In this document: positions 52,810 to 63,500 of the stretch, in pieces
Numbering within the stretch: position 1 is the stretch's first letter
Layout of the letters: every line of letters begins with the position of its first letter
The notes under the pieces: generated by a model
Told to the model about the DNA's origin: nothing
The model's database searches: none
What the model saw: the letters and a program-made list of their open reading frames with translations, nothing else
Translations under genes and position numbers: made by a program
Assembly (NCBI RefSeq): GCF_016924755.1
Contig: NZ_JAFFJX010000024.1
Span: 1 to 64,000, forward strand
Reading direction: 5' to 3'
Source: Longitalea arenae
GTDB lineage: Bacteria; Bacteroidota; Bacteroidia; Chitinophagales; Chitinophagaceae
DNA: 64,000 nt

Positions 52810-55443
52810 ATGAGGAAAGCTCTGGCGATAGCTTTGTTATTAATTGGATCAATCCAGTCCCTGTTTGCTGAGCATATTAAGGGAGGGGAAATGTATTATG
52901 AATACCTGGGGCCGGGCGCCGCTGCCAACACTTCACAATACCGGGTCACCTTAAAATTGTACATAGACTGTAATGCCAACAGCGCCGGACAGCTCGACAC
53001 GCGGATCAATTTAACCGTTTTTGATAAGAACACGCTTTTGCAGGTGCCTTTCAGTCCGTTTGAGGCGCCAACTACGGGCGATCAGTTCCTTCGGTTCGAT
53101 CCTGCTTCCAATCCCTGTATCAGCAATGCGCCAACCGATGTATGTTACCGGGTACGTTCATTTTCTACGGTCATTGAATTACCGATCAACAGCAGCGGCT
53201 ATACCATCGCCTACCAGCGGTGCTGCCGTATTGATAATATCATTAACCTGACGCCGCGTAGTAATGCAGTGGGGGCAACGTATATGGCTGAGATCCCCGG
53301 CACCAATAGTTTAGCGGAAGCTTATAAAAATTCAAGCCCCCGCTTCCTGCCCAACGATGCTACCGCCATTTGCCGCGGTAGTAATTTTACCCTCAGTTTT
53401 GCAGCTACAGAACCCGATGGAACCGATTCTATAATCTATACTTTTTGCAGTGGTTTTATGGGCGCTTCTACCGACAGGCCTAATCCTTTTTCGGCAACGG
53501 CACCACCTTATAGCAGCCTGAATTATCAGTCGCCTTATGGTGGCAATCGGCCCTTGGGCGGCCAGGTGACCATTGATCCCAAAACAGGGCTTATCAGCGG
53601 TATAGCGCCTTTCTCCATCGGGCAATATGTAATTACGGTATGTGCGTATGAATACAGGCAGGGCGTATTGATCAATATCCACCGAAAAGATGTGCATGTA
53701 AAAGTGTCTGATTGCATTCCTTTGCAAGCGCTGCTGAAGCCGAATTATTCTTACTGCGACGACTTCCTGGTTACATTCAGAAATGAACAGGTAAATCCGG
53801 CCGGCTCGGTGTATACCTGGGATTTTGGTGATGGTACGCCTCCCGTTACCACTACCGATCTGGAAGGCCGGGTGCAGCATCAATATGCCGACACGGGTAC
53901 TTTTACTGTTAAATTGAAGGTGGTGCTGGCGGGTCAGTGTGAAGATGAAACCGTGACCCTGGCTAAAGTGTATCCGGGTTTTTATCCTGCCATCAAAGTG
54001 CAGGGAACCTGCGTACTGCTGCCCCTGCAGTTCCTCGATCAAACTACTTCGAGGTATGGCGCTCCTGCCAAATGGAGTTGGGATTTTGGCGATGAAACCA
54101 CGAATAACGATGTATCTACACAGCAGAACCCTTCCTGGAAATACAGTACTACCGGCTTAAAAACAGTGACGCTGACCGTGGAAAGTGATAAAGGTTGCGT
54201 GGGAACTGTGACCGCCACTGCCGATGTACGCGACAAACCACCGATCCACCTGGCGTTTAAAGATACGCTGATCTGCAGCATTGATACGCTGATGCTGAAT
54301 GCCAGCGGTAATGGTATTTTCTCCTGGTCGCCTGCATATAATATACTTGATGCCAATACGCCCACACCATCGGTATGGCCTAAAACCACCACTACCTATA
54401 CCGTTACCTTGAATGAGAATGGGTGTGTTAATACAGATAATGTGCGGGTGCGGGTGGTCGATTTCGTTACCCTGGATGCGGGGCCCGACAGTACCATTTG
54501 CTTAACGGATACGATTCAGTTGGCTCCGCAGACCGATGGTTTGAAGTTTGAATGGACGGCCAATCCGGCAGGCGGGTATATCAATGATGCTACTGCCAAA
54601 CAACCGCTCGTAAAACCGGATGGTACTACAACCTATCACGTAGTGGCGCACATTGGCAAATGCTGGGAAGACGATGAACTGACGATCCGTACGATACCGT
54701 ATCCCACTGCCAGGGCCGGCGCCGATACACTCATTTGTTACGATGATACCGCGAGTTTACATGGCAGTATGGTAGGGTACCGCTTCCTGTGGACGCCCGT
54801 AAGTACTTTAAGCGATCCCAATAATTTGAATACGCTGGCATGGCCAAGGCGAACAACGCCCTATGTGCTTACGGTGTACGATACCCTGGGATGTCCCAAA
54901 CCGGGCAGGGATACTGTTATTGTGAACGTGAAAGCGCAAATATTCGCTTTTGCCGGAAATGATACGTCTATTGTAGTGGGCCAGCCGCTGTTGCTGCATG
55001 GGCGCGGATCTGATTTTTACGAATGGATGCCGCCCTTACATTTAAACAGGAACGATATTGCCAACCCTGTTGCCATGCTGGATGATAATTTTTCCTATGA
55101 GTTAAGGGCTTACACGGCAGAAGGATGTTTTGACCTCGATACCATCAATATCAAAGTATTTAAAACGGCGCCTGATATTTTTGTGCCCAATGCATTCAGG
55201 CCAGGCGGCACCCGCAATAATGTACTAAGGCCCATACCCGTGGGGATCGCTACCCTGGATTATTTCTGTGTTTTCAATCGCTGGGGGCAAATGGTGTACA
55301 GAGGATATTCGCCCGAATCAGGATGGGATGGTACAATAGGAGGAAAGCCGCAAGCCACCGGAACCTATGTATGGATGGCCAAAGGCACAGATTATACCGG
55401 TAAGGTAGTGATGCGTAAGGGAACTGCTATCCTGATAAGATAA
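52810..55443 (+). CDS. PKD-domain surface protein, T9SS type B cargo
   Basis: An 877-residue secreted protein: signal peptide (1-20), a Cys-rich N-terminal region (about 22-300), PKD domains (YTWDFGDGTP near 335 and WSWDFGDETT near 420), further Ig-like repeats with paired Cys, and a C-terminal gliding-motility-associated (type B) sorting domain (about 785-877: DIFVPNAFRPGG, YFCVFNRWGQMVY, WDG, GTYVW). Such proteins are exported by the T9SS and stay on the surface or polymerise, and often act in adhesion. The stop codon lies at the first base of a heptad array. Confidence 0.88.
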   Translation: MRKALAIALLLIGSIQSLFAEHIKGGEMYYEYLGPGAAANTSQYRVTLKLYIDCNANSAGQLDTRINLTVFDKNTLLQVPFSPFEAPTTGDQFLRFDPASNPCISNAPTDVCYRVRSFSTVIELPINSSGYTIAYQRCCRIDNIINLTPRSNAVGATYMAEIPGTNSLAEAYKNSSPRFLPNDATAICRGSNFTLSFAATEPDGTDSIIYTFCSGFMGASTDRPNPFSATAPPYSSLNYQSPYGGNRPLGGQVTIDPKTGLISGIAPFSIGQYVITVCAYEYRQGVLINIHRKDVHVKVSDCIPLQALLKPNYSYCDDFLVTFRNEQVNPAGSVYTWDFGDGTPPVTTTDLEGRVQHQYADTGTFTVKLKVVLAGQCEDETVTLAKVYPGFYPAIKVQGTCVLLPLQFLDQTTSRYGAPAKWSWDFGDETTNNDVSTQQNPSWKYSTTGLKTVTLTVESDKGCVGTVTATADVRDKPPIHLAFKDTLICSIDTLMLNASGNGIFSWSPAYNILDANTPTPSVWPKTTTTYTVTLNENGCVNTDNVRVRVVDFVTLDAGPDSTICLTDTIQLAPQTDGLKFEWTANPAGGYINDATAKQPLVKPDGTTTYHVVAHIGKCWEDDELTIRTIPYPTARAGADTLICYDDTASLHGSMVGYRFLWTPVSTLSDPNNLNTLAWPRRTTPYVLTVYDTLGCPKPGRDTVIVNVKAQIFAFAGNDTSIVVGQPLLLHGRGSDFYEWMPPLHLNRNDIANPVAMLDDNFSYELRAYTAEGCFDLDTINIKVFKTAPDIFVPNAFRPGGTRNNVLRPIPVGIATLDYFCVFNRWGQMVYRGYSPESGWDGTIGGKPQATGTYVWMAKGTDYTGKVVMRKGTAILIR

Positions 55444-55540
55444 AGCAGTTCACGGTTCACAGTTCTCAGTTCACAGTTCACAGTTCGCAGTTGACAGTTC
55501 ACAGTCGCAGTTCAAAGTTCATAGTTGTCAGTGCACAGTT
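55444..55540. repeat. Heptad array, consensus CACAGTT, 14 units
   Basis: It starts at the base after the stop codon of the PKD protein. Eleven units are exactly 7 bp, two are 6 and one is 8. AGT is present in 13 of 14, and positions 1-3 carry nearly all the variation. Confidence 0.88.
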
Positions 55541-55574
55541 CTCATGACCCCGCACTTAAAAAGCTTACTTTAAC

Positions 55575-55582
55575 TACATTTG
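55575..55582 (+). promoter_or_regulatory. -7 box (TACATTTG) of the SDR gene
   Basis: Matches TANNTTTG 20 bases before the ATG at 55603. No TTTG was found at the -33 distance. Confidence 0.4.
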
Positions 55583-55602
55583 CAGCCTAATTAAAACGGT
55601 TC

Positions 55603-56355
55603 ATGAAAACAGTACTGATCACCGGCGCTACTTCAGGTTTTGGTAAGGCGATGGCAGAGAAATTTGCAGCTAACAATCACAACGTGATCATAACCGGCCG
55701 GCGGGCCGATAGGCTCGATGATCTTTCGAAACAGTTGAGGTCAGCGTATTCCGTAAAAGTGCATTCCCTGGTTTTTGATGTTCGCGACCGGAAAGCTGTT
55801 TTTGCCGCTATAGAAGAACTGCCTGATGCATTCAGGAACATTGATATTTTAATTAATAATGCCGGACTGGCCCTGGGCCGCGATTATTTTGAAGATGCGG
55901 AAACGGAAGACTGGGAGATCATGATCGACACCAACGTAAAAGGCGTAATGTATGTGACCAAGGCCGTTATACCTGGCATGATCGCCAGGAAACAAGGTCA
56001 TATCATAAATATGGGTTCTATTGCCGGTAAGGAAGTATATGAAAAAGGGAACGGCTATTGTGCATCCAAATATGCCCTGGATGCGCTTTCTCAATCGATG
56101 CGGGTCGACCTGCTGCGACACCAAATTAAAGTTACGGCTATTCACCCCGGCGCCGCAGAAACAGAATTCTCCATGGTAAGGTTTAAAGGCAATGCCGCCG
56201 CTGCTGAAAAAATATATGATGGCTATCAGCCGCTTTCTGCTGCAGATGTCGCGGATGTCGTTTATTACACGAGTACCCTGCCGCCACATGTGTGTATTAA
56301 CGACCTGGTTCTTACCTGCCTTGCACAGGCAAATTCCTTTTATTTACACAAGTAA
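55603..56355 (+). CDS. Short-chain dehydrogenase/reductase (YdfG-like)
   Basis: A 250-residue NADP-type SDR with the cofactor motif TGATSGFG (7-14), Arg-Arg at 33-34 favouring NADPH, NNAG (85-88) and the catalytic set Ser139, Tyr152 and Lys156 (YCASK). The pattern is closest to the YdfG group, which reduces serine, 3-hydroxy acids or malonic semialdehyde; the substrate is not certain. It is transcribed alone. Confidence 0.93.
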   Translation: MKTVLITGATSGFGKAMAEKFAANNHNVIITGRRADRLDDLSKQLRSAYSVKVHSLVFDVRDRKAVFAAIEELPDAFRNIDILINNAGLALGRDYFEDAETEDWEIMIDTNVKGVMYVTKAVIPGMIARKQGHIINMGSIAGKEVYEKGNGYCASKYALDALSQSMRVDLLRHQIKVTAIHPGAAETEFSMVRFKGNAAAAEKIYDGYQPLSAADVADVVYYTSTLPPHVCINDLVLTCLAQANSFYLHK

Positions 56356-56547
56356 TTGTACGCGTAAAAACTTTTCTTGTTTGGTGTTTTCCCTTTAATA
56401 AACGAAGAATGTAAGGGATATTTTAGCGGGCAATACATAATTCATTTAGAATATGTGAAATGTTGACCGTGGTGCTTGTATCGTACACTCTATTTGCGTA
56501 GCTTTATACCTGACTGCATCCAAAATCCTGCTTTAAAGCCAAATACT

Positions 56548-57045
56548 ATGTGCAAAACCTTGTGCGTATGCATCTTAGCATGCATGTTTCTAATATTTTC
56601 CCCTTCTTTGCGGGCCCAGAATGATGTGATCAAACTTCAAAGTTGTGAAGGCAATCCTTATCAGCAAACTGTTGACAGTATAAAGAAAGCAAGCGCTGAA
56701 CAGGGATATGTACTATTGCGCGAAGCATCTGTACAAATGGAAAGTGAGTATGAAATGCCCGTAGTTTTACCCATGCAGGGTGGTACTATATATCAATTCG
56801 TTTTTATTGGTGACCCTACTTCAAAATTATATGAAGTGCGGATGTTTGACTGGAACGAACGGCAGGTGGTTTATAAAAGACACCAGTGGGGTGATATAGA
56901 TGGGAATGTTATCAGTTATACCTACACGCCGCAGTTTAGTGAATACCACATGATAAAACCAGTGCAGGTAAATAAGAAGAAAAAGAAGCTCTGCGGTTAT
57001 GTTATGCTGATGAAAAAGCCCGAACCTACGGCGAAGAAGAATTAA
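56548..57045 (+). CDS. Small secreted protein of unknown function
   Basis: About 165 residues from the ATG at 56548, which gives a clean signal peptide (MCKTLCVCILACMFLIF.., cleavage after LRAQ); the open frame extends 24 codons upstream without coding character. The mature part is a small alpha/beta domain (SIKKASAEQGYVLLREASVQME, IYQFVFIGDPTSKLYEVRMFDW) ending in a Lys-rich tail. I do not recognise the family. A strong terminator follows. Confidence 0.7.
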   Translation: MCKTLCVCILACMFLIFSPSLRAQNDVIKLQSCEGNPYQQTVDSIKKASAEQGYVLLREASVQMESEYEMPVVLPMQGGTIYQFVFIGDPTSKLYEVRMFDWNERQVVYKRHQWGDIDGNVISYTYTPQFSEYHMIKPVQVNKKKKKLCGYVMLMKKPEPTAKKN

Positions 57046-57065
57046 TTAATTGCATTATAAGTTAG

Positions 57066-57092
57066 AGCCATACTTTATAGTATGGCTTTTTT
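57066..57092 (+). terminator. Intrinsic terminator after the small secreted protein
   Basis: A perfect 8-bp stem AGCCATAC/GTATGGCT (57066-57073 with 57080-57087) has a 6-base loop and a T-run. Confidence 0.88.
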
Positions 57093-57093
57093 A

Positions 57094-57188
57094 TAAAGGC
57101 AAAAAGGCACATAGGCATAAAGGCAACAAGGCAAAGGGCAATAATACAACGAGGCAAAAAGGCAACGAAGCAAAAAGGCAAAACGCAT
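57094..57188. repeat. Octad array, consensus NNAAGGCA, 12 units
   Basis: Twelve units, eleven of exactly 8 bp and one of 7, begin two bases after a terminator T-run. GGCA ends nine of the twelve; the first four positions vary (TAAA, AAAA, CATA, ACAA, ACGA). Confidence 0.8.
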
Positions 57189-57328
57189 AGAGCCAACCGC
57201 CAATCCAACCCATGATTGAGCACTCGCCATCAGGTCATAACTCATGCCCGCGGAGCTCCTTCCGTTCAATACCGAGCTTGACCGTTCACGATAGATCAAT
57301 TCCACTTATACTTCACACTCGGCATGTA

Positions 57329-57516
57329 CGATTCGCCATTCACCAGTGACCATTCACCATTCACCAGTGACCATTCACCATTGACCATTCAAATAAGATC
57401 GCTTCCCACTCGCCACTCCCATTCACCATTGACCATTGGCCATTCACGATTCACCATTGACCATTGACCATTCACGATTGACCATTGACCATTCACCATT
57501 GACCATTCACGATTCC
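57329..57516. repeat. Heptad array, consensus CCATTSA, about 24 units
   Basis: Nine units (57329-57391) and, after a 21-bp irregular stretch, fifteen more (57413-57516). ATT is present in 21 of 24. Position 6 alternates between C and G and position 2 between C and G, with few other changes. It lies between two converging terminators, upstream of the sprA terminator. Confidence 0.88.
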
Positions 57517-57532
57517 CCCCCCGCCACTCGCC

Positions 57533-57562
57533 AAAAAAAAAGTCCCACCATAACGGTGAGAC
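57533..57562 (-). terminator. Intrinsic terminator of sprA
   Basis: On the minus strand an 8-bp stem (57562-57555 with 57549-57542, one G-T pair) is followed by a run of T residues (57541-57533). Confidence 0.85.
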
Positions 57563-57585
57563 CCCTTTTTATTTTCAGTAATTCT

Positions 57586-60500
57586 TTATTGCGCCAGTGA
57601 GATCCTGATCTGAAGACCAGCGCGGGTAGTGGTGATCGGTGGCGAAGTAGAGATCTTAGGTTCCACCCGCCGCTGTTCAAAATATAATTTCAGGTTAACC
57701 CGGTTGCTGATCACATAATCAATAGTAGGGTTAATAGTGATCACTTTCTGTCCGTTCGTTGGCAGTGCCTGCGTTTGATCGAGCCTGCTGTTCGATGTGA
57801 TATCGTCGCGCAGCCCCACATCCAGCCGGAAGCTGGCATCATTCTGCAGCGGCTTGCCCCTGAACTTGATCCAGGAGAAGGCGCCTCTTTTTCTGAACCC
57901 GGCCCCAATGGTGAATTCCGTTGAACGGGATTCACTCAGCTGGAAGTCGATCAAACTCAAACTCACTGTTCTCGATTTCTTGTATTCAAAACGCGCAGTG
58001 AGCTGGTTGGTGAACTGCATATCCAGGTCGATCATTGGTACAAACTGTTCGCTGATGGAAATATTAGGTACCAGGAAATAAGGAATGAAGTTGCCGGTAA
58101 GGGTATCAACAAAAGAAGGATAGCCCAATGAATCTCGATACAGCAAGGCCGATGTAAAGCTGTTCATGCTTAATGTACCGGTATAACCATGGGAAACGGT
58201 AAAATTGGTAAATACCTTTTCCATTCCTTTTATCCTCGTGAGCCCATTATAGGTAAGCCGCCAGTTGGGTCTTGGCAGAAGACCCGAGAACGGATTGGAA
58301 CGGATATTCGGATTATCCTGTTTAATCAGCGGTACTGATGTTGGGCTTTTACCGGTGTATGCTGCAATGAAAGCAGGCAGTAACACATCCTGTGCATAAC
58401 GGCCATAACCCGCATAGTAACCATCACTCGTGATCTGCTGGTTCGGATTAAGGCTTTGCCATTTAGGATTCTGCTCGGCCAGCCGTTGTGATAATATAAT
58501 GCGGTAGTCCTGGAATTTTTGGAAGGTAGTGGTTACCTCGTTTGCTTTCACCGGGGTGAACATGGTCTTCAGCGCAATATAACTTACGCTGAAACTACCG
58601 GATGTGTACGGATTCAACCGCGCAAAATTAAGGCCGGTACCCGTAGTATCCTTATACAGCTCACTGTACATTTTACCAAAGGTTTTATCCAGTGTAAGGT
58701 CAATGGTGAGGTCACGTATGGGAATAAGTGTAGCGGTGATATTCAGTCGTTGCTGATAATCCTGGCGGTTCTGATAGTTGAAATTCGAATCGGCAGTGAG
58801 CCAGCCTTTCGACGCCATCATATTCACAAAGTTCGTATCGGGCTGACGGCCGAATATAAAGCCAAGGCCTGGGGCCATTGACTTGAAATTCATTCCCAAT
58901 GCGCGGGTGCTGTCTGTATAACCATAAATGGTAGCGCTGGCATTTTCTGAATATTGCACATTCACCCGTTTCAACATGGTGAGTATACGGCCACCGAATT
59001 TGGCAGCGCTGCTTAATTCAAGCGGTGCATTGGGGTCACGCTTCCGTTTTTTGGCTGTGGAGTCGTTCTTGTTGGCGCCTGGTACCCCTGGTGGAGGCGG
59101 TGGCGCATCCTCATCAAATGCCCGCAATAATCTCGACTTGGCGTATAACCGCGTAAAGTCGAGTTCAGCGGTGAGGTTTTTCTGCTGGGTGTTCGATAAG
59201 GTATTGCCCAGTTCCCTGGCCAGTAAAGAAGCGGCTAACCAATCAAAAGTAGCGTTATACCCTGCCCGAACGGTGGTCCAGTCAAGGAATGGTATTTTAC
59301 TGGTCGGCAATGTGTAGGAGACAGTTGCCTTGTGGTTATATTGAATGGTGCGGCCACCTTTCCAGAAATTATGCCACATGCGTTTTTTCTCTGCTTCATC
59401 GAGCCTTCCGCTGTCTTCGTCTACCCATGCACGGTTAAGTGCGGTAAAATCGAGGTTCAGCGAACGGGTAAAGTCCCAACGCAGGTTATAGGTACGGTCG
59501 AACGTAAAGTACTTGTCGTAGGTTTCAGGGATCAAATTCTTGGGCGTACCAACGCTGCGTGGACGGTAGGTTCCAAACTGGCGGTTCACATCGGCCCTGA
59601 AACCAAGCAGGGTAGGAATGGGGTTGATGTTGAAATCCTTTACTGCTGCCACCCAGGGCGACCTTGTTTTAAAGAAGCCTTTTATAGGTTCCCAGTATTT
59701 GGGGCTTGAGGTATAGTTATACCCCAGTCCTGCACGGTGGCGCACCACTTCATTGCTTTCGATCAGCGGGTTATGTTGTTCTTCCTTATAATACGAATAG
59801 CTCACATCGAAATTCTCGATGCTCCAGATCTGCTGTTTTTTGCCATTCACATTATTCTTCTTCACATTGGTGAAGTTCACCGTTTTAATGGTCTTCACGT
59901 CAATGGCATCGTTGCGGATGGAATCCTTCTCGGCGCCGGAGGCAGCTTTGAGTTTATCTTTTAATTTAATGTCCAGGTCATATGGATCATATTCAGGCGT
60001 GGTCACTGTTTTTGAATAACTGGCGTACACGGGGATCGACATACCGGCTTTCGCTGGTAAGAGTTTACCCAATTCCAGGTTGGTAGCTATATCCAGCTGG
60101 GTAAAGCTTTCGCGGGAGCGTTCATTCACCCTTTGTTCCAGCGTACCCCAACCGGCGCTTCTGGCGGCTCCTGAAATATACAGGGTACCAAGGTCGGCCA
60201 ATTTAATATCCAAACGGCCGGTGGCAGCCCAGGCGCCATGTTCATCGAGGCCTGAGAGCCTCAGCTCATTGAACCAAACTTCTGTACAGGCGTCTAACCG
60301 GTTCACATTCTGCACGCCGATGAAGAATGCCCGTACCTCGCCGAGGTTGGGATTACCGAGAATAGCAAACTGTTTTCCATCCCCATCGGTTTCCTGGTAA
60401 TATTGGAAGGTTTGACCGTTATTATTACGCGATACCTTTAAGGCGGTCAGCCTGTCGAGCGCCAGCTCCAGGTTGTTATTGGCCGGCCAAATCAGGTCAT

Positions 60501-63500
60501 CATCGGTAGTTTGCCAGGGCGTAATATCGAGCGGGATCTTTATTTCATAAAAGTTGCTGATGAGGTCGTTGCCCAAACGCACAACCGCATACAGGTCGCC
60601 ATTCCTCAGATCGTTGCTGCCCTTTACGGATTCCGCGTGCACATACATCTGCAATTGTTTATACTGGCGCAGGTCGAGGTTCAGCGTTTTGAAAACACCG
60701 CGGGCATCGCCCTGGTTGAGATTACATACCTGCAGGCTCAGCGATTGTTCGTTCTGCAACAGGTTCACGTTATTGTTGCTTAATTGTTGCTGACGAATTA
60801 CGCCGGGCGGCGTTTTATAGTTTACCGGGTAACGCGATCCATTTTCTTCCACATTCACCGCCAGTTGTTTTACGGTCGTAGTGGTATTGGTAGGAATAGG
60901 CAGGTACCGGCTGCTGGTATCCAGCAGGTAGTTGAACTGGCGCCATTGGTTGCGCACCAGCTCCAGTTTCGCAAAACGCAAGACTACTGAATCTTCAAAG
61001 CCGGTGAGGAACATTCTTATAAAACGGATCGACTTGAAGTCGGGAATATTCCCTACTTTCTGCTGAAATTCCCTGATAGGAATGCGGAACAGGTACCAGG
61101 TTTCCGGGGCGCTGTTGCTGGGTCGAACTTCAATACTGTCGGTAATGTAGTTGGTGCCCACGCGGAAATTGCTTCTTCTCAGGTCTACCTTGTACTGGAA
61201 GTACTCTTCCAGCTCGTTCAATGTATTGTCGCGGTTGAATTCCTCCTGGTCGGGGTATAATGTAAAGGCGCTTACAAAGCGGTCGCCGCTGCTGGCCACC
61301 GGAGAGTTGCCCTGGGGGTTATTGATGTTCTTATAACGGGCAAGAATACCGTCATTGGCGCCGAAAGCGGCATTGCGGTAGTTGATATAGTCATCGTTTG
61401 AAGGGTCGTTCAGGGCCTGCTGATAGGCGCCGGAACCAATGGCCTGCAACTGGTTCAGGTAGGCCTGGAATTTGGTTTGCTCGGCATCATTTACCAAACC
61501 GTCGAAACCGGCATCCTGCAGTGGCCGGTCACCCGGGTCATTACTGAATGCCTGCGTTACCTGGATAGGGTTGGCCGGTACTTTTCCCCAGCGGGTGGCT
61601 GTATCTTCCAGGGCCGTGGTAACCGAGCCACTGATCCCGTTCTCAAAAAAGCGTTTACCGTCTTTCAGCACGTCTTCTGAAATATTACCCAGGTTGAAGT
61701 ACAATTCGCCACCGGTGCTGTTGGGGTTCAGAATAAAGGGATCCTGTAACCAGAACTCAATGAACTCCACATTGCCGGTCTCAAAGTCAACCTGGTCGAT
61801 GCCACGCATGATACCGCCCCACCTTGATCTTGGGTTCAATAATCTTCCCGATGGGTCAATACTGCCCGCGCGTGCATCATAGTTATAGGGACCCTTTTCT
61901 GTGGGATAATACGCCATGTCGAAGGTTACCAGGCTTCCCTGGCCCAGGTCGGGTGTACGCTGCGGAAAGATATCCCGAACGTTTACCGACCTTACCCGCG
62001 GATCGTTCAGCAGACCTCTGCTGATGGGGTTGTCGGCGCTGGTCCTGTCCTGCAATACCGGTTCAATATTATACCAGGCCAGTTTGGCGCGGTTATAACC
62101 GTATTCCAGCGTATCGCGCTTATCGGCTTCGGGGAACAAACCATTGCCCGATGGGGTAGAGGCAAGTCCCCAGCTCACCAGCGGAAAACGCAGGTCAATG
62201 GCATTGCGTGAACCTTCAAAGTCGTCGATGAAGACCTGGCTGCTGCTGCCTTTACCAATTTGCGGCGGGTGACCCGGTTTCAGGTAAGCGGCTTCGCCAT
62301 ACGCCGTGATGGTACTCATTTCGGTAGTATGGTAGAAGGGCAGTTTATCCAGCCATCTGGTTATTCGGGGCGCCTGGGTCATATAGTTGAAATCGACGCC
62401 ATACATGGTATTGCGAATAGGGTCTTCATTGTAGCTGGTCTTGGTAAAGAAGGGCCGTTCACCCAGCCTTACCAGCGAGGCGCCAATGGTCAGCTGTTCA
62501 CGGGCGGTCTGCTTGGCCATATAGTCGAGGCGCAAGCCCATAAAATTTCGTTGCTGAATGCCAAAACCGGCATTGTTCTCAAACTGCACATTCACCGGTA
62601 AGCCGGCATTGAGAATGGCCTGGTTGATGATCTTGACCGTACCAAGATTATAATCCACCACGTAATCTACATTCTCGGCAAGTACCTGGCCGCCGGCCGT
62701 AACGCTTACAGAACCCTGGGGTACATTGAAGGCGCCGAGGGAGATCTCCGAAGCACTCTGGCCTTTGGCATAACCACTGATCACATAGCGGTCGAGGTTG
62801 GCATAGGTCTTTGCTATTTCCTTGATGGTATCATACAGCGGGTAGTAAACATATTTTTGTTTCAGGTCCGGCGGACTGTTCTCAAAGGCAACCGAATCGA
62901 GGTCGCGCCCGAAGGGCTCGAGGAAGGGAAAGATGATGCGGGCCTGTTGCGATTGTATGGTAAAGCCTTCAATAAAATCGAATACCCCATCGGGTAATGG
63001 ATCATTCCGGGCATTCAGCCTGTCAAGGTTCAGCAGGGTGATCAGGGGCACACCGGGTTTATCCCCTTCCGGTAAAAAGCGCTTCTGGCCAAGGCTGGGT
63101 TCTTCATACAAAACGTTCAGCTTGAAATCTGCAGGCTGTACACCGGATAAATAACTACCATCTTTTGTTTTGAGGGTGTACACGTTCTTCATCATCAGGT
63201 CCCACAGGGGCAGGTTGGTACGTTGCGAAGTGGCTTTTAATAATTTCAGGAACAACACTTTTTGCGTACCGGCCACTGTATTGGTGGTATCGGGCGGCAC
63301 ATCCTGCGAAAACTCACCCACCTGGTAGATCCTTCCGTTATAGCTGTACTGGTAAGCAACCCCCAGCACTTCATCGGGTTGCAGGGGTTGGTTTATCGAC
63401 AAAAACCCGACCTGCGGGTTGAAGTAGAAATCCGTTGCATTTAATTTACGGGCGAATGTTTTTTCGAAATCCTGCACCGGGCGTAATCCCAGCGATGACA

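Noticed and set aside
58928-59317. Long frames on the plus strand opposite sprA
   Set aside because: They are antisense shadows of the sprA frame; the sprA protein motifs are continuous there.
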